Positions 1-8,511 of a stretch of 64,000 nt of DNA are shown one piece after another. The translations under genes were made by a program, and so were the position numbers. Each line of letters begins with the position of its first letter. Positions within the stretch are counted from its first letter, which is position 1. This DNA is from Caballeronia sp. dw_276. Its GTDB lineage: Bacteria; Pseudomonadota; Gammaproteobacteria; Burkholderiales; Burkholderiaceae. Location: contig NZ_JAAVUV010000006.1 of assembly GCF_018449635.1 (NCBI RefSeq), positions 186,001 to 250,000 of the forward strand, written 5' to 3'. The notes beneath the pieces are model-generated. The model ran no database searches and was not told where the DNA came from. It worked only from the letters and a program-made list of their open reading frames with translations.

Positions 1-323
1 AAGTCCTCACTGAAATGCGGCTCGGTACCCAGCACGATCATCAGTTGATCGAGGTTGGCGGCGAAGAGCTTCGATTTGAACTGGTCGGATCGATAAAGCA
101 GATTTCGCCGCTCGCCAATCTCGACAATCACGCCCTGATCCGCCGATGACTGCTCGTATTGCACGATGTCGCCCACCGCTATCTCGCTGCGTTTGCCGCG
201 CGGGAAGCATTGCAGCATGGCGCTGCCGTCGGCCGGAGCGACGAGATAATGCCGCCCGTGAGCGGCAATGACCTTTCCTTCTATGCGCGCGTTCGCCGTT
301 TTCTTTGCGTCGCGCGGCCTCAT
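1..323 (-). CDS. rsgA: Ribosome small subunit-dependent GTPase A, N-terminal part
   Basis: Reading the minus strand from an ATG at 323 gives a protein beginning [18 protein letters not shown], followed by an OB-fold-like segment ([23 protein letters not shown], split here by eye) and then the start of the GTPase region ([11 protein letters not shown]). This is the N-terminus of RsgA, a circularly permuted GTPase that acts in late 30S subunit maturation. The GTPase motifs and the C-terminal zinc domain lie beyond the window. The start codon overlaps the stop of the M48 protease gene by 4 bp (ATGA), so the two are translated from one message. The gene is cut by the window edge, not broken. Confidence 0.85.
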   Translation of the reverse strand, partial: MRPRDAKKTANARIEGKVIAAHGRHYLVAPADGSAMLQCFPRGKRSEIAVGDIVQYEQSSADQGVIVEIGERRNLLYRSDQFKSKLFAANLDQLMIVLGTEPHFSED

Positions 324-1588
324 GCGGCGAATTGCATCAGGCGCTCGATGCGCTGCGATGCAGGCGGATGCGACGCGTAGAACGCGGTGTAGATGGGATC
401 GGGCGTGAGCGTGGACGCGTTGTCTTCGTAGAGCTTGACGAGCGCGTTGACGAGGTCGCGCGGATCGGTCTGGCTCGCCGCGAAGGCGTCGGCTTCGAAT
501 TCGTGTTTGCGCGAACTCAAGCTGCCAAGCGGCGTCACGAAGAACATGAAGACCGGCAACGCCAGCATGAACAGCACGAGGGCCAGGCCATTGTTGTTGC
601 CAATCAGCGACGGCCGCACGCCGAGTCCTTCGTAGAACCACACGCATTGCGCAAGCCAGCCAAGTAACGCGAGCATTACGAGGCTAAGCACGAACGTGAC
701 AACCAGGCGTTTGATCACATGGCGACGTTTGAAGTGGCCGAGTTCGTGCGCGAGCACTGCCTCGATTTCGCTGCCGGAGAGCCGGGCGAGAAGGGTATCG
801 AAGAAAACGATTCGTTTTGCCGCGCCGAAACCCGTGAAATACGCATTGCCGTGCGCAGAACGGCGGCTGCCGTCCATCACGAACAGGCCTTTCGCGGCAA
901 AGCCCGTGCGTGACATCAGGTTTTCAATGCGCGCGCGCAAGGCTTCGTCTTTCAACGGCTCGAACTTGTTGAAAAGCGGCGCGATGAACGTTGGGTACAG
1001 AATCAGCACGAGCATCTGGAACGCGACCAGCAGCACCCACGCCCACAGCCACCACAGCGCGCCAGCCTGGTTCATCAGCCGCAAGGTCACGAACAGCACC
1101 GGCAAGCCAATAGCCGCGCCCAGAACCACGCCCTTGATCAGGTCGAGGAAAAAGAGCTTTTTCGTCATCCGGTTGAAGCCGAACTTCTCCTCGATCACGA
1201 AGTGCCGGATGTAATCGAACGGCAGGTCGACCACGCTCGTGATCGCCACCACGATAGCCACGAGCGCCATCTGTCCCACGTAACCGCGGCCAAGCCAGTC
1301 GGTCACCGCGAGATCGATCTGCTGGATGCCGCCAAGCAGCGTCAACGCGATCAGCAGCGCGGCGCTGACAACGACTTCAACCATGGTCAGGCGCGTGCGC
1401 TCGACGGTGTAATCAGCGGCGCGCTGATGGGCGGCGAGCGGGATGGTCTGCAGGAACTGCGGCGGCACGTTTTTGCGGTGCGCCGCGACGTGCCGGATCT
1501 GGCGCGAAGCGAGCCACAACTTTGTGCCGACCATGCCGACCAGCGCTACGACAAACACGACCGAGAACGCGAGATTGAAATTGGACAT
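320..1588 (-). CDS. M48 family metalloprotease (Ste24/CAAX prenyl protease type)
   Basis: The 422-residue protein has several hydrophobic segments and the zinc protease motif HELGH near residue 283, with a second metal-ligand region EFEAD about 75 residues later. This matches the Ste24/HtpX-like M48 peptidases, integral membrane enzymes that cleave or quality-control membrane proteins. Full-length bacterial Ste24 homologues are of this size. I chose the ATG at 1588; a TTG two codons upstream is possible. It forms an overlapping pair with rsgA. The physiological substrate is unknown, and prenylated proteins are not expected in this host, so the CAAX name is a family label only. Confidence 0.88.
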   Translation of the reverse strand: MSNFNLAFSVVFVVALVGMVGTKLWLASRQIRHVAAHRKNVPPQFLQTIPLAAHQRAADYTVERTRLTMVEVVVSAALLIALTLLGGIQQIDLAVTDWLGRGYVGQMALVAIVVAITSVVDLPFDYIRHFVIEEKFGFNRMTKKLFFLDLIKGVVLGAAIGLPVLFVTLRLMNQAGALWWLWAWVLLVAFQMLVLILYPTFIAPLFNKFEPLKDEALRARIENLMSRTGFAAKGLFVMDGSRRSAHGNAYFTGFGAAKRIVFFDTLLARLSGSEIEAVLAHELGHFKRRHVIKRLVVTFVLSLVMLALLGWLAQCVWFYEGLGVRPSLIGNNNGLALVLFMLALPVFMFFVTPLGSLSSRKHEFEADAFAASQTDPRDLVNALVKLYEDNASTLTPDPIYTAFYASHPPASQRIERLMQFAA

Positions 1589-1645
1589 CAGCAAGGATCC
1601 GATTGATAACGCGCAATGGAAATCGCGCGATTGAATTATGCGAGA

Positions 1646-1651
1646 ATTATA
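1646..1651 (-). promoter_or_regulatory. Candidate -10 box of the M48 protease-rsgA transcript
   Basis: The minus strand reads a perfect TATAAT here, about 58 bases before the chosen ATG at 1588. No convincing -35 box is visible at the standard distance. The gap between this gene and the divergent orn holds nothing else I can identify. Confidence 0.35.
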
Positions 1652-1773
1652 GGTTCTTGGCCGTCACCGCGCGCATGGCTTATCGAGCGTTAGCCGAACG
1701 GCCGGGTCCTGCGACTTCCTGCAAACCTTAAAGCGCCGCTCAAGGCGTCAAACCCATCCAGGTTGCCCTCCCT

Positions 1774-2394
1774 ATGGCCGATCCCGTGCTCGACTCCTCA
1801 ACTTCCGCAAGCCCGTCCGGCCTCGTTCGCAGCGACATGAACCTCGTCTGGCTCGACATGGAAATGACGGGTCTCGAACCCGATAACGACCGCATTATCG
1901 AAATTGCCGTGGTTGTGACGAATTCGACGCTCGACAAGCTCGTCGAAGGGCCGGTGCTCGCCATTCATCAGGACGAAACGGCGCTCGGCAAAATGGACGA
2001 GTGGAACCGCAACACGCATGGCCGGTCGGGATTGACGGAACGCGTGCGGGCATCGACGGTAGATGAGGCCGAGGCCACGCGGCAAATCCGCGAATTCCTC
2101 GGTCAATATGTGCCGCCGGGCAAATCGCCGATGTGCGGCAATTCGATCTGTCAGGACCGGCGTTTCATGGCCCGGTGGATGCCCGAACTTGAAACGTTCT
2201 TCCATTACCGCAACCTCGATGTCAGCACGCTCAAGGAATTGTGCCGCCGCTGGCAGCCGGCGATCTATAAGGGTTTCCAGAAGCGCGCCATGCATACGGC
2301 GCTCGCCGATATCCACGAGTCCATCGACGAACTCAAGTATTACCGCGAGCATTTCCTGATTCCGTCGGCAAGCGGCGACGTTGGGGCTGCTTGA
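1774..2394 (+). CDS. orn: Oligoribonuclease
   Basis: The protein contains the DEDDh exonuclease signature: [20 protein letters not shown] near residues 25-45 carries the first Asp and Glu, and [17 protein letters not shown] near the C-terminus carries the His and final Asp. Orn degrades 2-5 nucleotide RNAs, and pGpG from c-di-GMP turnover, to mononucleotides in the cytoplasm. The length fits the family. The N-terminal 21 residues before MNLVWLDM are variable; the ATG at 1837 is a possible shorter start, but related Burkholderiaceae proteins carry a similar leader, so I kept 1774. No strong Shine-Dalgarno sequence is seen. Confidence 0.93.
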   Translation: MADPVLDSSTSASPSGLVRSDMNLVWLDMEMTGLEPDNDRIIEIAVVVTNSTLDKLVEGPVLAIHQDETALGKMDEWNRNTHGRSGLTERVRASTVDEAEATRQIREFLGQYVPPGKSPMCGNSICQDRRFMARWMPELETFFHYRNLDVSTLKELCRRWQPAIYKGFQKRAMHTALADIHESIDELKYYREHFLIPSASGDVGAA

Positions 2395-2414
2395 GCCTTC
2401 ATGCGTTTAGGCGA

Positions 2415-3035
2415 TCAGGCCTTTGGCGGCCTGATTGCGCTTTTCGGCCGGAACGCCGTGATCACTTCCGGGCGGGTTTCCATGTACGGTCCGCCGATCA
2501 AGTCGATGCAATACGGAATCGCCGCGAAGATGCCCGGCACCTTCGGCTTGCCGTCGGCGTCGCGGAGTCCTTCAAGCGTTTCGCGGATCGATTTCGGCTG
2601 GCCCGGCAAGTTCACGATCAACGCCGCGTGATCCGCTGTCTCGCGAATGACCGCGACTTGACGCGACAAAATGGCCGTAGGCACGAAGTTCAGGCTGATC
2701 TGGCGCATTTGCTCGCCGAAGCCAGGCATCGGCTTGGTGGCGACAGCTAGTGTGGCTTCAGGCGTTACGTCGCGGCGCGACGGGCCCGTGCCGCCCGTTG
2801 TCAGGATGAGGTCGCAGCCGGTTTCATCGACGAGCTGGATGAGCGTGGCCGAGATGGTCGCCGCATCGTCGTGAATCAGGCGCGTTTCGGCGCGCCACGG
2901 CGAACTCAGCGCCCCTGCGAGCCATTCCTGCAGCGACGGGATGCCCTTGTCCTCGTACACGCCGTCCGATGCGCGATCACTGATCGATACCAGTCCGATC
3001 AGCAATTCGTCCGGATGATTACGCTTTGTAGCCAT
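2415..3035 (-). CDS. mog: Molybdopterin adenylyltransferase
   Basis: The sequence [21 protein letters not shown] followed by [20 protein letters not shown] (shown in part) is the MogA/MoaB fold with the molybdopterin-binding TTGGTG loop. The enzyme adenylates molybdopterin, preparing it for molybdate insertion by MoeA. I chose the ATG at 3035 ([10 protein letters not shown]) rather than one 10 codons upstream; it overlaps the end of darP by 17 bases, so the two genes are translationally coupled. The C-terminal part ([27 protein letters not shown], read as two pieces) is the extension typical of MogA proteins. The partner genes moaA, mobA and moeA are about 40 kb away in this window. Confidence 0.9.
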   Translation of the reverse strand: MATKRNHPDELLIGLVSISDRASDGVYEDKGIPSLQEWLAGALSSPWRAETRLIHDDAATISATLIQLVDETGCDLILTTGGTGPSRRDVTPEATLAVATKPMPGFGEQMRQISLNFVPTAILSRQVAVIRETADHAALIVNLPGQPKSIRETLEGLRDADGKPKVPGIFAAIPYCIDLIGGPYMETRPEVITAFRPKSAIRPPKA

Positions 3036-3663
3036 CGTCGTCGTCTCGTTGCGGGAATTCGACATCGTCGCCGTCTTCCGTTTCGTCGATGCCGTCGTCT
3101 TCTTCGTCGGCGCCGGCTGCCGACTTGATCCACTGGAACATTTCGCGGAAATAGCGCGGCGGCTTGCTTTGCTCGCGTTCCTTGCGTGCGTTGCGAATCA
3201 GCGTGCGGCCTTCCTGCGGATCGACGCCCGGATGCTGGCGGATGAATTCGGTAAGGGCGGCGTCATCGGCGAGCAGTTTTTCGCGCGTGTGTTCGATCCA
3301 GTGCAGCTTGGCCGTTTCAGCGCGATTCACCCCGCGATACGTGTCGAGCGCCGTGCGCAGCGCCGCTGTTTCCTCGTCGGTCAGGGAACGCATCACGCGG
3401 CCGACGTATTGCACCTGGCGGCGCTTGCCTTCGTGATCGGTGATTTTCCGGGCATCGCGGACGGCGTCGTCGAGCTTTTCCGGCATGGGCATGCGTTTGA
3501 GCGCGTCTTTCGGGAGATCGATCAACGCCACGCCCAGTACTTGCAGCGCGAGCATGTCGCGTTTGAGCTGCGATTTGCTCGGGCGGTCGTAGCCGTGCTC
3601 GCTGCCATCCTGTTCGGTGGCAACGGCCGGATTTATGGGTTGCGTGCGGGTTTTACGGTTCAT
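3019..3663 (-). CDS. darP: Ribosome-associated protein DarP (YjgA, DUF615)
   Basis: The 214-residue product starts [12 protein letters not shown] and contains [18 protein letters not shown], the conserved DUF615 opening, then [20 protein letters not shown]. The family binds pre-50S particles and helps late large-subunit assembly in Escherichia coli. The C-terminus is very acidic ([18 protein letters not shown]). An upstream ATG at 3726 exists, but it lacks similarity to the family start and lies close to the pmbA promoter region. It is followed by mog with a 17-base overlap. Confidence 0.88.
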   Translation of the reverse strand: MNRKTRTQPINPAVATEQDGSEHGYDRPSKSQLKRDMLALQVLGVALIDLPKDALKRMPMPEKLDDAVRDARKITDHEGKRRQVQYVGRVMRSLTDEETAALRTALDTYRGVNRAETAKLHWIEHTREKLLADDAALTEFIRQHPGVDPQEGRTLIRNARKEREQSKPPRYFREMFQWIKSAAGADEEDDGIDETEDGDDVEFPQRDDDDGYKA

Positions 3664-3739
3664 CGCGATATTGTACTTGTTCGAAGGGGGCCGCTGGCGC
3701 CTCGCGGCATGGACGAACGAAACCAAACACCCTTGGACT

Positions 3740-3748
3740 TGCTATGAT
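3740..3748 (+). promoter_or_regulatory. Extended -10 promoter element for pmbA
   Basis: TGCTATGAT matches the extended -10 form TGnTATAAT with one mismatch. It lies about 100 bases before the pmbA ATG at 3852. An in-frame ATG at 3744 is part of this -10 box and so is unlikely to be the translation start. No clear -35 box is visible. Confidence 0.45.
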
Positions 3749-3851
3749 CTTGCGACACACGGAAGCGGTCATGGCGAGCGCTGCGCCATCGGAAATCCGG
3801 CGCGACCGTTCCGAACCCTTCTGCAACTCGAGCATCCACAGGCAGACAAAA

Positions 3852-5222
3852 ATGGCAGCAGACATGGACGTGAGGCAACGCTTTTTCCCGCACACCCAGG
3901 ACGAGCTGAAAGAAATTGCGTCCGACATCCTGCGGCACGCAAAAGAACTCGGCGGAACCGACGCCGCCACCGAAATCTCCGAAGGCGATGGCCTTTCGGT
4001 CAGCGTGCGTCGCGGCGAAGTTGAAACCATCGAGCACAATCGCGACAAGATGGTCGGCGTGACGGTGTTCATCGGCAAGAAGCGGGGGAATGCGAGCACC
4101 TCGGACTTCACGGCCGCCGCGCTGAAAGACACCGTGGCCGCCGCATACAACATTGCGCGTTTCACGGCCGAAGACAGCGCCGCCGGACTCGCCGAGGCGG
4201 AACTGCTTGAAATGGCGCCGCAGGATCTCGATCTCTATCACCCGTGGGACATCAACGCCGAAGAAGCGGCCGATCTTGCCCGCCGCGCGGAAGATGCAGC
4301 GTTCGCCGTCGATAAGCGCATCCAGAACTCGGAAGGCGCAAGCGTCTCGGCGCAACACTCGCAATTTGTCCTGGCAACGTCGCGCGGTTTCATGGGCGGT
4401 TATCCGTTCTCGCGGCATTACGTGGCGTGCGCGCCCATTGCGGGATCGGGACGCGACATGCAGCGTGACGACTGGTACACATCGAAGAGAAATGCCGCTG
4501 ATCTCGCGGATCCGGAAGCCATCGGCCGGTACGCCGCGCATCGTGCGTTGGCGCGGCTGGGCGCGCGCAGCCTCGACACCCGCAAATGCCGCGTGATGTT
4601 CGAAGCGCCGCTCGCAGCGGGCATTCTGGGCGCGTTCGTGCAAGCGGTGAGCGGTGGGGCGTTGTACCGTAAAACGACGTTTCTCGTCGATAGCCTCGGC
4701 AAGCCGGTTTTTGCGCCGCATGTCCAGGTGGTCGAAGATCCGCACGTGAAGGGCGGCATGGGCAGCGCGCCGTTCGACGAGGAAGGCGTGCGCACGCAGC
4801 GTCGTAATGTGGTCGAGGACGGCGTGGTGCAGGGCTATTTCCTCTCCACGTATTCGGCACGCAAGCTCGGCATGAAGACGACGGGCAATGCGGGCGGTTC
4901 GCACAACCTCTCGTTGCGCAGTTCGCTGACCAAACCGGGCGATGACTTCGAAGCAATGCTCAAGAAGCTCGGCACGGGCTTGCTGCTGACCGAATTGATG
5001 GGGCAGGGCGTGAACTACGTGACGGGCGATTATTCGCGCGGTGCGTCGGGATTCTGGGTGGAGAACGGCAAGATCCAGTACCCGGTCGAGGAAATCACGG
5101 TGGCGAGCACGCTGCAGGAGATGTTCCGGCACATCGAGGCAATCGGCGCCGACACGGTCGTGCGTGGGAACAAGGAGATTGGCTCAGTGCTGATCGAAAA
5201 GATGACGATCGCCGGGCAGTAA
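3852..5222 (+). CDS. pmbA: Metalloprotease PmbA (TldE subunit)
   Basis: The 456-residue protein belongs to the TldD/PmbA family (GDGLSVSVRRGEVETIEHNRD near residue 50, split as read; MTTGNAGGSHNLSL-like C-terminal region; YVTGDYSRGASGFWVENG). PmbA pairs with TldD to form a cytoplasmic protease that trims peptide antibiotics such as microcin precursors and degrades antitoxins. TldD carries the zinc site; PmbA lacks it, as in the family. The start at 3852 (MAADMDVRQRF) fits homologues; the longer reading frame from 3744 overlaps the promoter. tldD is not in the window. Confidence 0.92.
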   Translation: MAADMDVRQRFFPHTQDELKEIASDILRHAKELGGTDAATEISEGDGLSVSVRRGEVETIEHNRDKMVGVTVFIGKKRGNASTSDFTAAALKDTVAAAYNIARFTAEDSAAGLAEAELLEMAPQDLDLYHPWDINAEEAADLARRAEDAAFAVDKRIQNSEGASVSAQHSQFVLATSRGFMGGYPFSRHYVACAPIAGSGRDMQRDDWYTSKRNAADLADPEAIGRYAAHRALARLGARSLDTRKCRVMFEAPLAAGILGAFVQAVSGGALYRKTTFLVDSLGKPVFAPHVQVVEDPHVKGGMGSAPFDEEGVRTQRRNVVEDGVVQGYFLSTYSARKLGMKTTGNAGGSHNLSLRSSLTKPGDDFEAMLKKLGTGLLLTELMGQGVNYVTGDYSRGASGFWVENGKIQYPVEEITVASTLQEMFRHIEAIGADTVVRGNKEIGSVLIEKMTIAGQ

Positions 5223-5247
5223 GCGCCGCTTGACGGATCGTATTTGA

Positions 5248-5285
5248 AAAGCCCGGAACGGTATCTGCCGTTCCGGGCTTTTTGA
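5248..5285. terminator. Bidirectional terminator between pmbA and folA
   Basis: A 12-bp perfect stem AGCCCGGAACGG / CCGTTCCGGGCT with a 6-base loop is preceded by AAAA and followed by TTTTT. It sits between two convergent genes, 26 bases after the pmbA stop and directly beside the folA stop, and can end transcription from both sides. Confidence 0.9.
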
Positions 5286-5286
5286 T

Positions 5287-5787
5287 TTATCCAGGCCGCC
5301 GTTCGTATGTCACAAACGAATAGTCGAAGTCATTTGGCGCGGCCGCCCGATGCTTCTCGCGCGAGATTTCCTTCCAGACGGCCGGATCGGGGGCATCGAT
5401 TGAAATATCGCCTTCGAAATCCGCATCGATTTCGGTAAGCACGAGTTTTTGCGCGAGCTCCCAGCCTTTGCGGAAAAGCTCCGCCCCGCCGATCAGGAAC
5501 ACTTCCTTCGCCTCGTCGCGCGCGGCGACTTCCAGCGCCTCACACAAGCCAGGAACGGTGTCGCAACCATCGAAACGACGCCCGGCGTCACGCGTCACCA
5601 CAATGTTCCGCCGTCCCGGCAACACGCGTCCGATGGACTCGTGCGTCTTGCGACCCATGACGATCGGCGCGCCCATAGTCGTGCGTTTGAAGAAGGCCAG
5701 ATCTTCGGGCAGGCGCCAGGGCAATTGGTTGTCGCGTCCGATCACGCCGTTGCGCGCGCGGGCGACGATCAGTGTGAGCGTCGTCAT
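5287..5787 (-). CDS. folA: Dihydrofolate reductase
   Basis: The 166-residue product begins [20 protein letters not shown] and continues [17 protein letters not shown], the conserved folate- and NADPH-binding front of chromosomal [22 protein letters not shown] is the next conserved block and [11 protein letters not shown] the C-terminal one. It reduces dihydrofolate to tetrahydrofolate using NADPH. The ATG at 5787 is preceded by AGAGGAT. thyA, which produces dihydrofolate, lies 4.3 kb away on the opposite strand with two regulators between them. The residue set looks like a normal trimethoprim-sensitive chromosomal enzyme, though I cannot judge sensitivity from sequence. Confidence 0.95.
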   Translation of the reverse strand: MTTLTLIVARARNGVIGRDNQLPWRLPEDLAFFKRTTMGAPIVMGRKTHESIGRVLPGRRNIVVTRDAGRRFDGCDTVPGLCEALEVAARDEAKEVFLIGGAELFRKGWELAQKLVLTEIDADFEGDISIDAPDPAVWKEISREKHRAAAPNDFDYSFVTYERRPG

Positions 5788-5832
5788 GATGGTGATCCTC
5801 TGCCAGCATTGAGATAAATCAAGCCGCAGATT

Positions 5833-7329
5833 CTACCCGACGTCGCTCCCGCACACGGCCGCCGGCGCGCGCAAACCGTGCGCGACCATCAGCCTGTACA
5901 GCGTCACCCGCGAGATGCCAAGCTCGGCTGCCGCTTCGTTCAGCCGGTGCCGATGCCGCAGCAATGTCAGCTCGATCGCCCGTTTCTCGGCGGCGTCGCG
6001 GGCGGCAGCGAGTGTCGTCGATTCCATGCCGGTGCAGTGGCCGAGGCCGAGGTCATCGGCGGTAATCAGCTTGTTTTCGGCCATCACGATCGCGCGGCGC
6101 ACGCGGTTGATCATCTCGCGCACGTTGCCGGTCCAGGCGTAGCTGTACATGGCTTCGATCGCCGAGGGCGCGAAGCCGCGGATCTTGCGTTTGCCGTCGC
6201 TCTTGAACTTATGCAGCACGTGCAGCGCGAGAATTTCGATGTCCTTGCCGCGCGAGCGCAGCGGCGGTTCGTCCACACGCAGCACGCACAGCCGGTGAAA
6301 CAGGTCCGTGCGAAAACGGCCGTCGCGCAGGGCTGCATCGAGGTCGATATGCGTCGCGGAAATCACGCGGACGTCGACTGGAATCGATTCGTGGCCGCCC
6401 AACCGGTCGATCCGCCCTTCCTGCAGGAATCGCAGCAAATGAACCTGGTTTTCGAGCGGCAGATCGCCGATTTCGTCGAGGAAAAGCGTGCCGCCGTCGG
6501 CCTGTTCGACTCGGCCGATCTTGCGCTGATGCGCGCCGGTGAAAGCACCCCGTTCGTATCCGAACAATTCCGACTGGATCAGGTGATTGCCGATCGCCCC
6601 GCAATTGATCGCGACGAATGGCCCTTTGCGGCGCGGCGAGCGTTCATGGATCGCGACCGCGGTCAGTTCCTTGCCTGTGCCCGATTCGCCGGAGATGAAC
6701 ACGTTGGCGTTCGTGTTCGCAACCTTGCGGATGGTGCGAAAGAGGTCCTGCATGGCTTCGCACGTACCGACCATTTGCTCATCGCCAAAAACGGTGGGCG
6801 TTTCCGTCAGATCGATATCGCCCAGGCTCACCATGCCGTACGCGTGATCGACCAGGTATCCGATGGTCGCCGGCGCGAACGGCCCTTTCACGAAATCGAA
6901 GCAGTAATGCCGGATCATGTGGCAGACGACGGGATCGGCGAGAAGGGTGGTATCGGTGAGCGCGATCCAGCCAATTTGCTGCTGGCGCAGCGCCGGCTCC
7001 AGCGCGGTCAGTTCGCGCGCGGAAAAGCCGGTCAAATCGACAATGCCGGCGACCGGGGCGCCGCTTTTCAGCACGCCGGCGTTTGCCGCCAGCGAGCCTG
7101 CTGACACCTTCCAGCCACGACCCTTCAGGTATGCAATCAGCGCCTGGTTTGGCGTCTGCGCGATATAGAGCAGGTTGCGAACGGCGGGCGCGAACGGCGG
7201 CCCTGAAATAACGGCGTCCGGCAAATCGGGCACACCCGCCACGACGGTCGGTATTGCTCGCGTTGCCAATCTCGGGCCGCGAGCGCGGCTTGTGGGTACG
7301 GCGGGGGAGACGGGGGCAGGATCGTGCAC
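5833..7329 (-). CDS. VpsR-like sigma-54-dependent Fis-family activator (copy 1)
   Basis: The protein has three parts: an N-terminal degenerate receiver-like domain (about residues 45-165, VpsR type), a central AAA+ domain with Walker A GESGTGKE, the sigma-54 contact loop GAFTGA and LFLDEIGDLPL, and a C-terminal Fis-type helix-turn-helix (ELGISRVTLYRLM). The start is decided by a perfect AGGAGGT (7335-7341) placed 5 bases before a GTG at 7329; an ATG at 7404 lacks such a site. Well-studied relatives, VpsR in Vibrio and BerB in Burkholderia, respond to c-di-GMP and control exopolysaccharide genes. That role is inferred by family only. Copy 2 is at 8512-9888, diverging across a small secreted-protein gene. 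Confidence 0.9.
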   Translation of the reverse strand: MHDPAPVSPAVPTSRARGPRLATRAIPTVVAGVPDLPDAVISGPPFAPAVRNLLYIAQTPNQALIAYLKGRGWKVSAGSLAANAGVLKSGAPVAGIVDLTGFSARELTALEPALRQQQIGWIALTDTTLLADPVVCHMIRHYCFDFVKGPFAPATIGYLVDHAYGMVSLGDIDLTETPTVFGDEQMVGTCEAMQDLFRTIRKVANTNANVFISGESGTGKELTAVAIHERSPRRKGPFVAINCGAIGNHLIQSELFGYERGAFTGAHQRKIGRVEQADGGTLFLDEIGDLPLENQVHLLRFLQEGRIDRLGGHESIPVDVRVISATHIDLDAALRDGRFRTDLFHRLCVLRVDEPPLRSRGKDIEILALHVLHKFKSDGKRKIRGFAPSAIEAMYSYAWTGNVREMINRVRRAIVMAENKLITADDLGLGHCTGMESTTLAAARDAAEKRAIELTLLRHRHRLNEAAAELGISRVTLYRLMVAHGLRAPAAVCGSDVG

Positions 7330-7449
7330 GAACGACCTCCTGGGCGAGCGCCAAACGTTGTCGCATTGTCGCGGCCGGCGTAGCGAAAATGTTCGGCCAG
7401 TCATCAGACCGCGAATATCATCCCCGCGCCGGAAAGTATGCTGACGCGG

Positions 7450-7995
7450 CTACTGCGTTGTATGGGCCTCCGTGTCCGCCACATCGTTGGGCGTTGAATG
7501 CACGGCTGCATCGGCGGGGACACGGGCCGGCACGGGCGGCGCAATCTCGTCCCACAGCGTCACGCTGGTTGGTGGATGGGGGAAAACCGGCGTCCATCCG
7601 TCGGTCACGGTGACCTTTTCGAACGCACTGTCGTCCTGTTCGATAAACGACGCTGCCCTGACGAAATGAATGAGAGCCGGATCGATCCGAACAATTGCCG
7701 GATCGTGAATAATAGGGCTGCTCGCTGCGGTTTCGCGCCAATCCATCTTTCCTATAAATTGTTCTTTAAAAATGGCTGGCGGATTAGTCGGAGTCAAAGA
7801 TGTTTCAATTCCGGACATTGAGGGCACAGAGCCTGTTTCAATCGCGGGAATAATCACGCGGTCCTGATTAAAACCACTTTGCGCGCAAACGTTGCCGCCT
7901 GAACTTCCCAGTACAATCCACGCCGTCGCGACGGCGGCAAAGCGGTGCGGAACGGCGTTTTTTCCACATTTGACAGCGCTACTGGTAATTTCCAT
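7450..7995 (-). CDS. Small exported protein of unknown function
   Basis: I do not recognise this 181-residue protein. Residues 1-38 look like a Sec signal peptide: basic region (VKCGKNAVPHR), hydrophobic core (FAAVATAWIVLG) and a plausible signal peptidase I site after NVCA. The mature part has no repeats or metal motifs, and is rich in Pro and Thr; a WTPVFPHPPTSVTLWDE stretch is distinctive. GGAGA lies 7 bases before the ATG. It is transcribed toward copy 1 of the sigma-54 activator, 120 bases upstream of it, behind a candidate -24/-12 promoter at 8023-8037. The arrangement suggests it is a target of one or both neighbouring activators; that is inference. Confidence 0.7.
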   Translation of the reverse strand: MEITSSAVKCGKNAVPHRFAAVATAWIVLGSSGGNVCAQSGFNQDRVIIPAIETGSVPSMSGIETSLTPTNPPAIFKEQFIGKMDWRETAASSPIIHDPAIVRIDPALIHFVRAASFIEQDDSAFEKVTVTDGWTPVFPHPPTSVTLWDEIAPPVPARVPADAAVHSTPNDVADTEAHTTQ

Positions 7996-8511
7996 GGCGG
8001 TCTCCGTGATTCGTCCTTATTAGCGAGACCTGTGCCATCGGCCGCATTCGCCCGGCGCAATTCAGCTCTGTGGAAATGCATTCGGCAATGAAGTCAGGAA
8101 ATCGACGAAAACGTTTCACTGCTGAAACGAAGCGCACTTAAAGGCGATTTTTATGAGAAAACGCGTAAATGATATTGTCTTATTTAATGTATTTACAAAC
8201 TGCTTTATTAAAACAGACCGTCCGATTGAATCGCATGCTGGCAATGCTTCAGGAACGCGATGGGGGACATTGTTGCGGATATTTGTTTTCGAAGTATTCG
8301 CTTTATAGTAGTCTCTCAAAAACAGCAGCAGAAACAAAACAGGTTCGTTTATGAACCGCGCGACAGCACTCGTCGCTTCCGGGGTTTCATCGTTTGCGGT
8401 TTTCCGAATGACCGTTCGCTTGGGGCTTGCGAGTCTTCGACGTCTGCAACGTGATCGAGGGCATTTACCGGCGCGACCTTTTCAACGACCGTTGACGAAA
8501 GGATCAGAACA
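7996..8511. other. Divergent regulatory region between secreted protein and activator copy 2
   Basis: This 516-base stretch has no credible gene. Its middle (about 8110-8350) is clearly more AT-rich than its surroundings, with runs such as TTATTTAATGTATTTAC. It holds the -24/-12 candidate at 8023-8037 on the minus strand and a TATAGT box at 8304-8309 on the plus strand, about 200 bases before copy 2. Short open frames here (for example from 8351) run into the activator gene and have no family resemblance. Confidence 0.6.
8023..8037 (-). promoter_or_regulatory. Candidate sigma-54 (-24/-12) promoter
   Basis: The minus strand reads TGGCAC-AGGTC-TCGC, followed by TAATA. The GG and GC dinucleotides are spaced exactly as in the consensus TGGCAC-N5-TTGC; the single mismatch is C for T in the -12 part. 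The predicted start of transcription near 8011 leaves a 15-16 base leader containing GGAGA before the ATG of the secreted-protein gene at 7995. The spacing to both promoter and ribosome site is what a real promoter would need. Confidence 0.55.

Noticed and set aside
3660..5132. 490-codon open frame on the minus strand opposite pmbA
   Set aside because: Its translation is low-complexity Arg/His/Ala-rich and has no motif; PmbA on the plus strand has a full family match.
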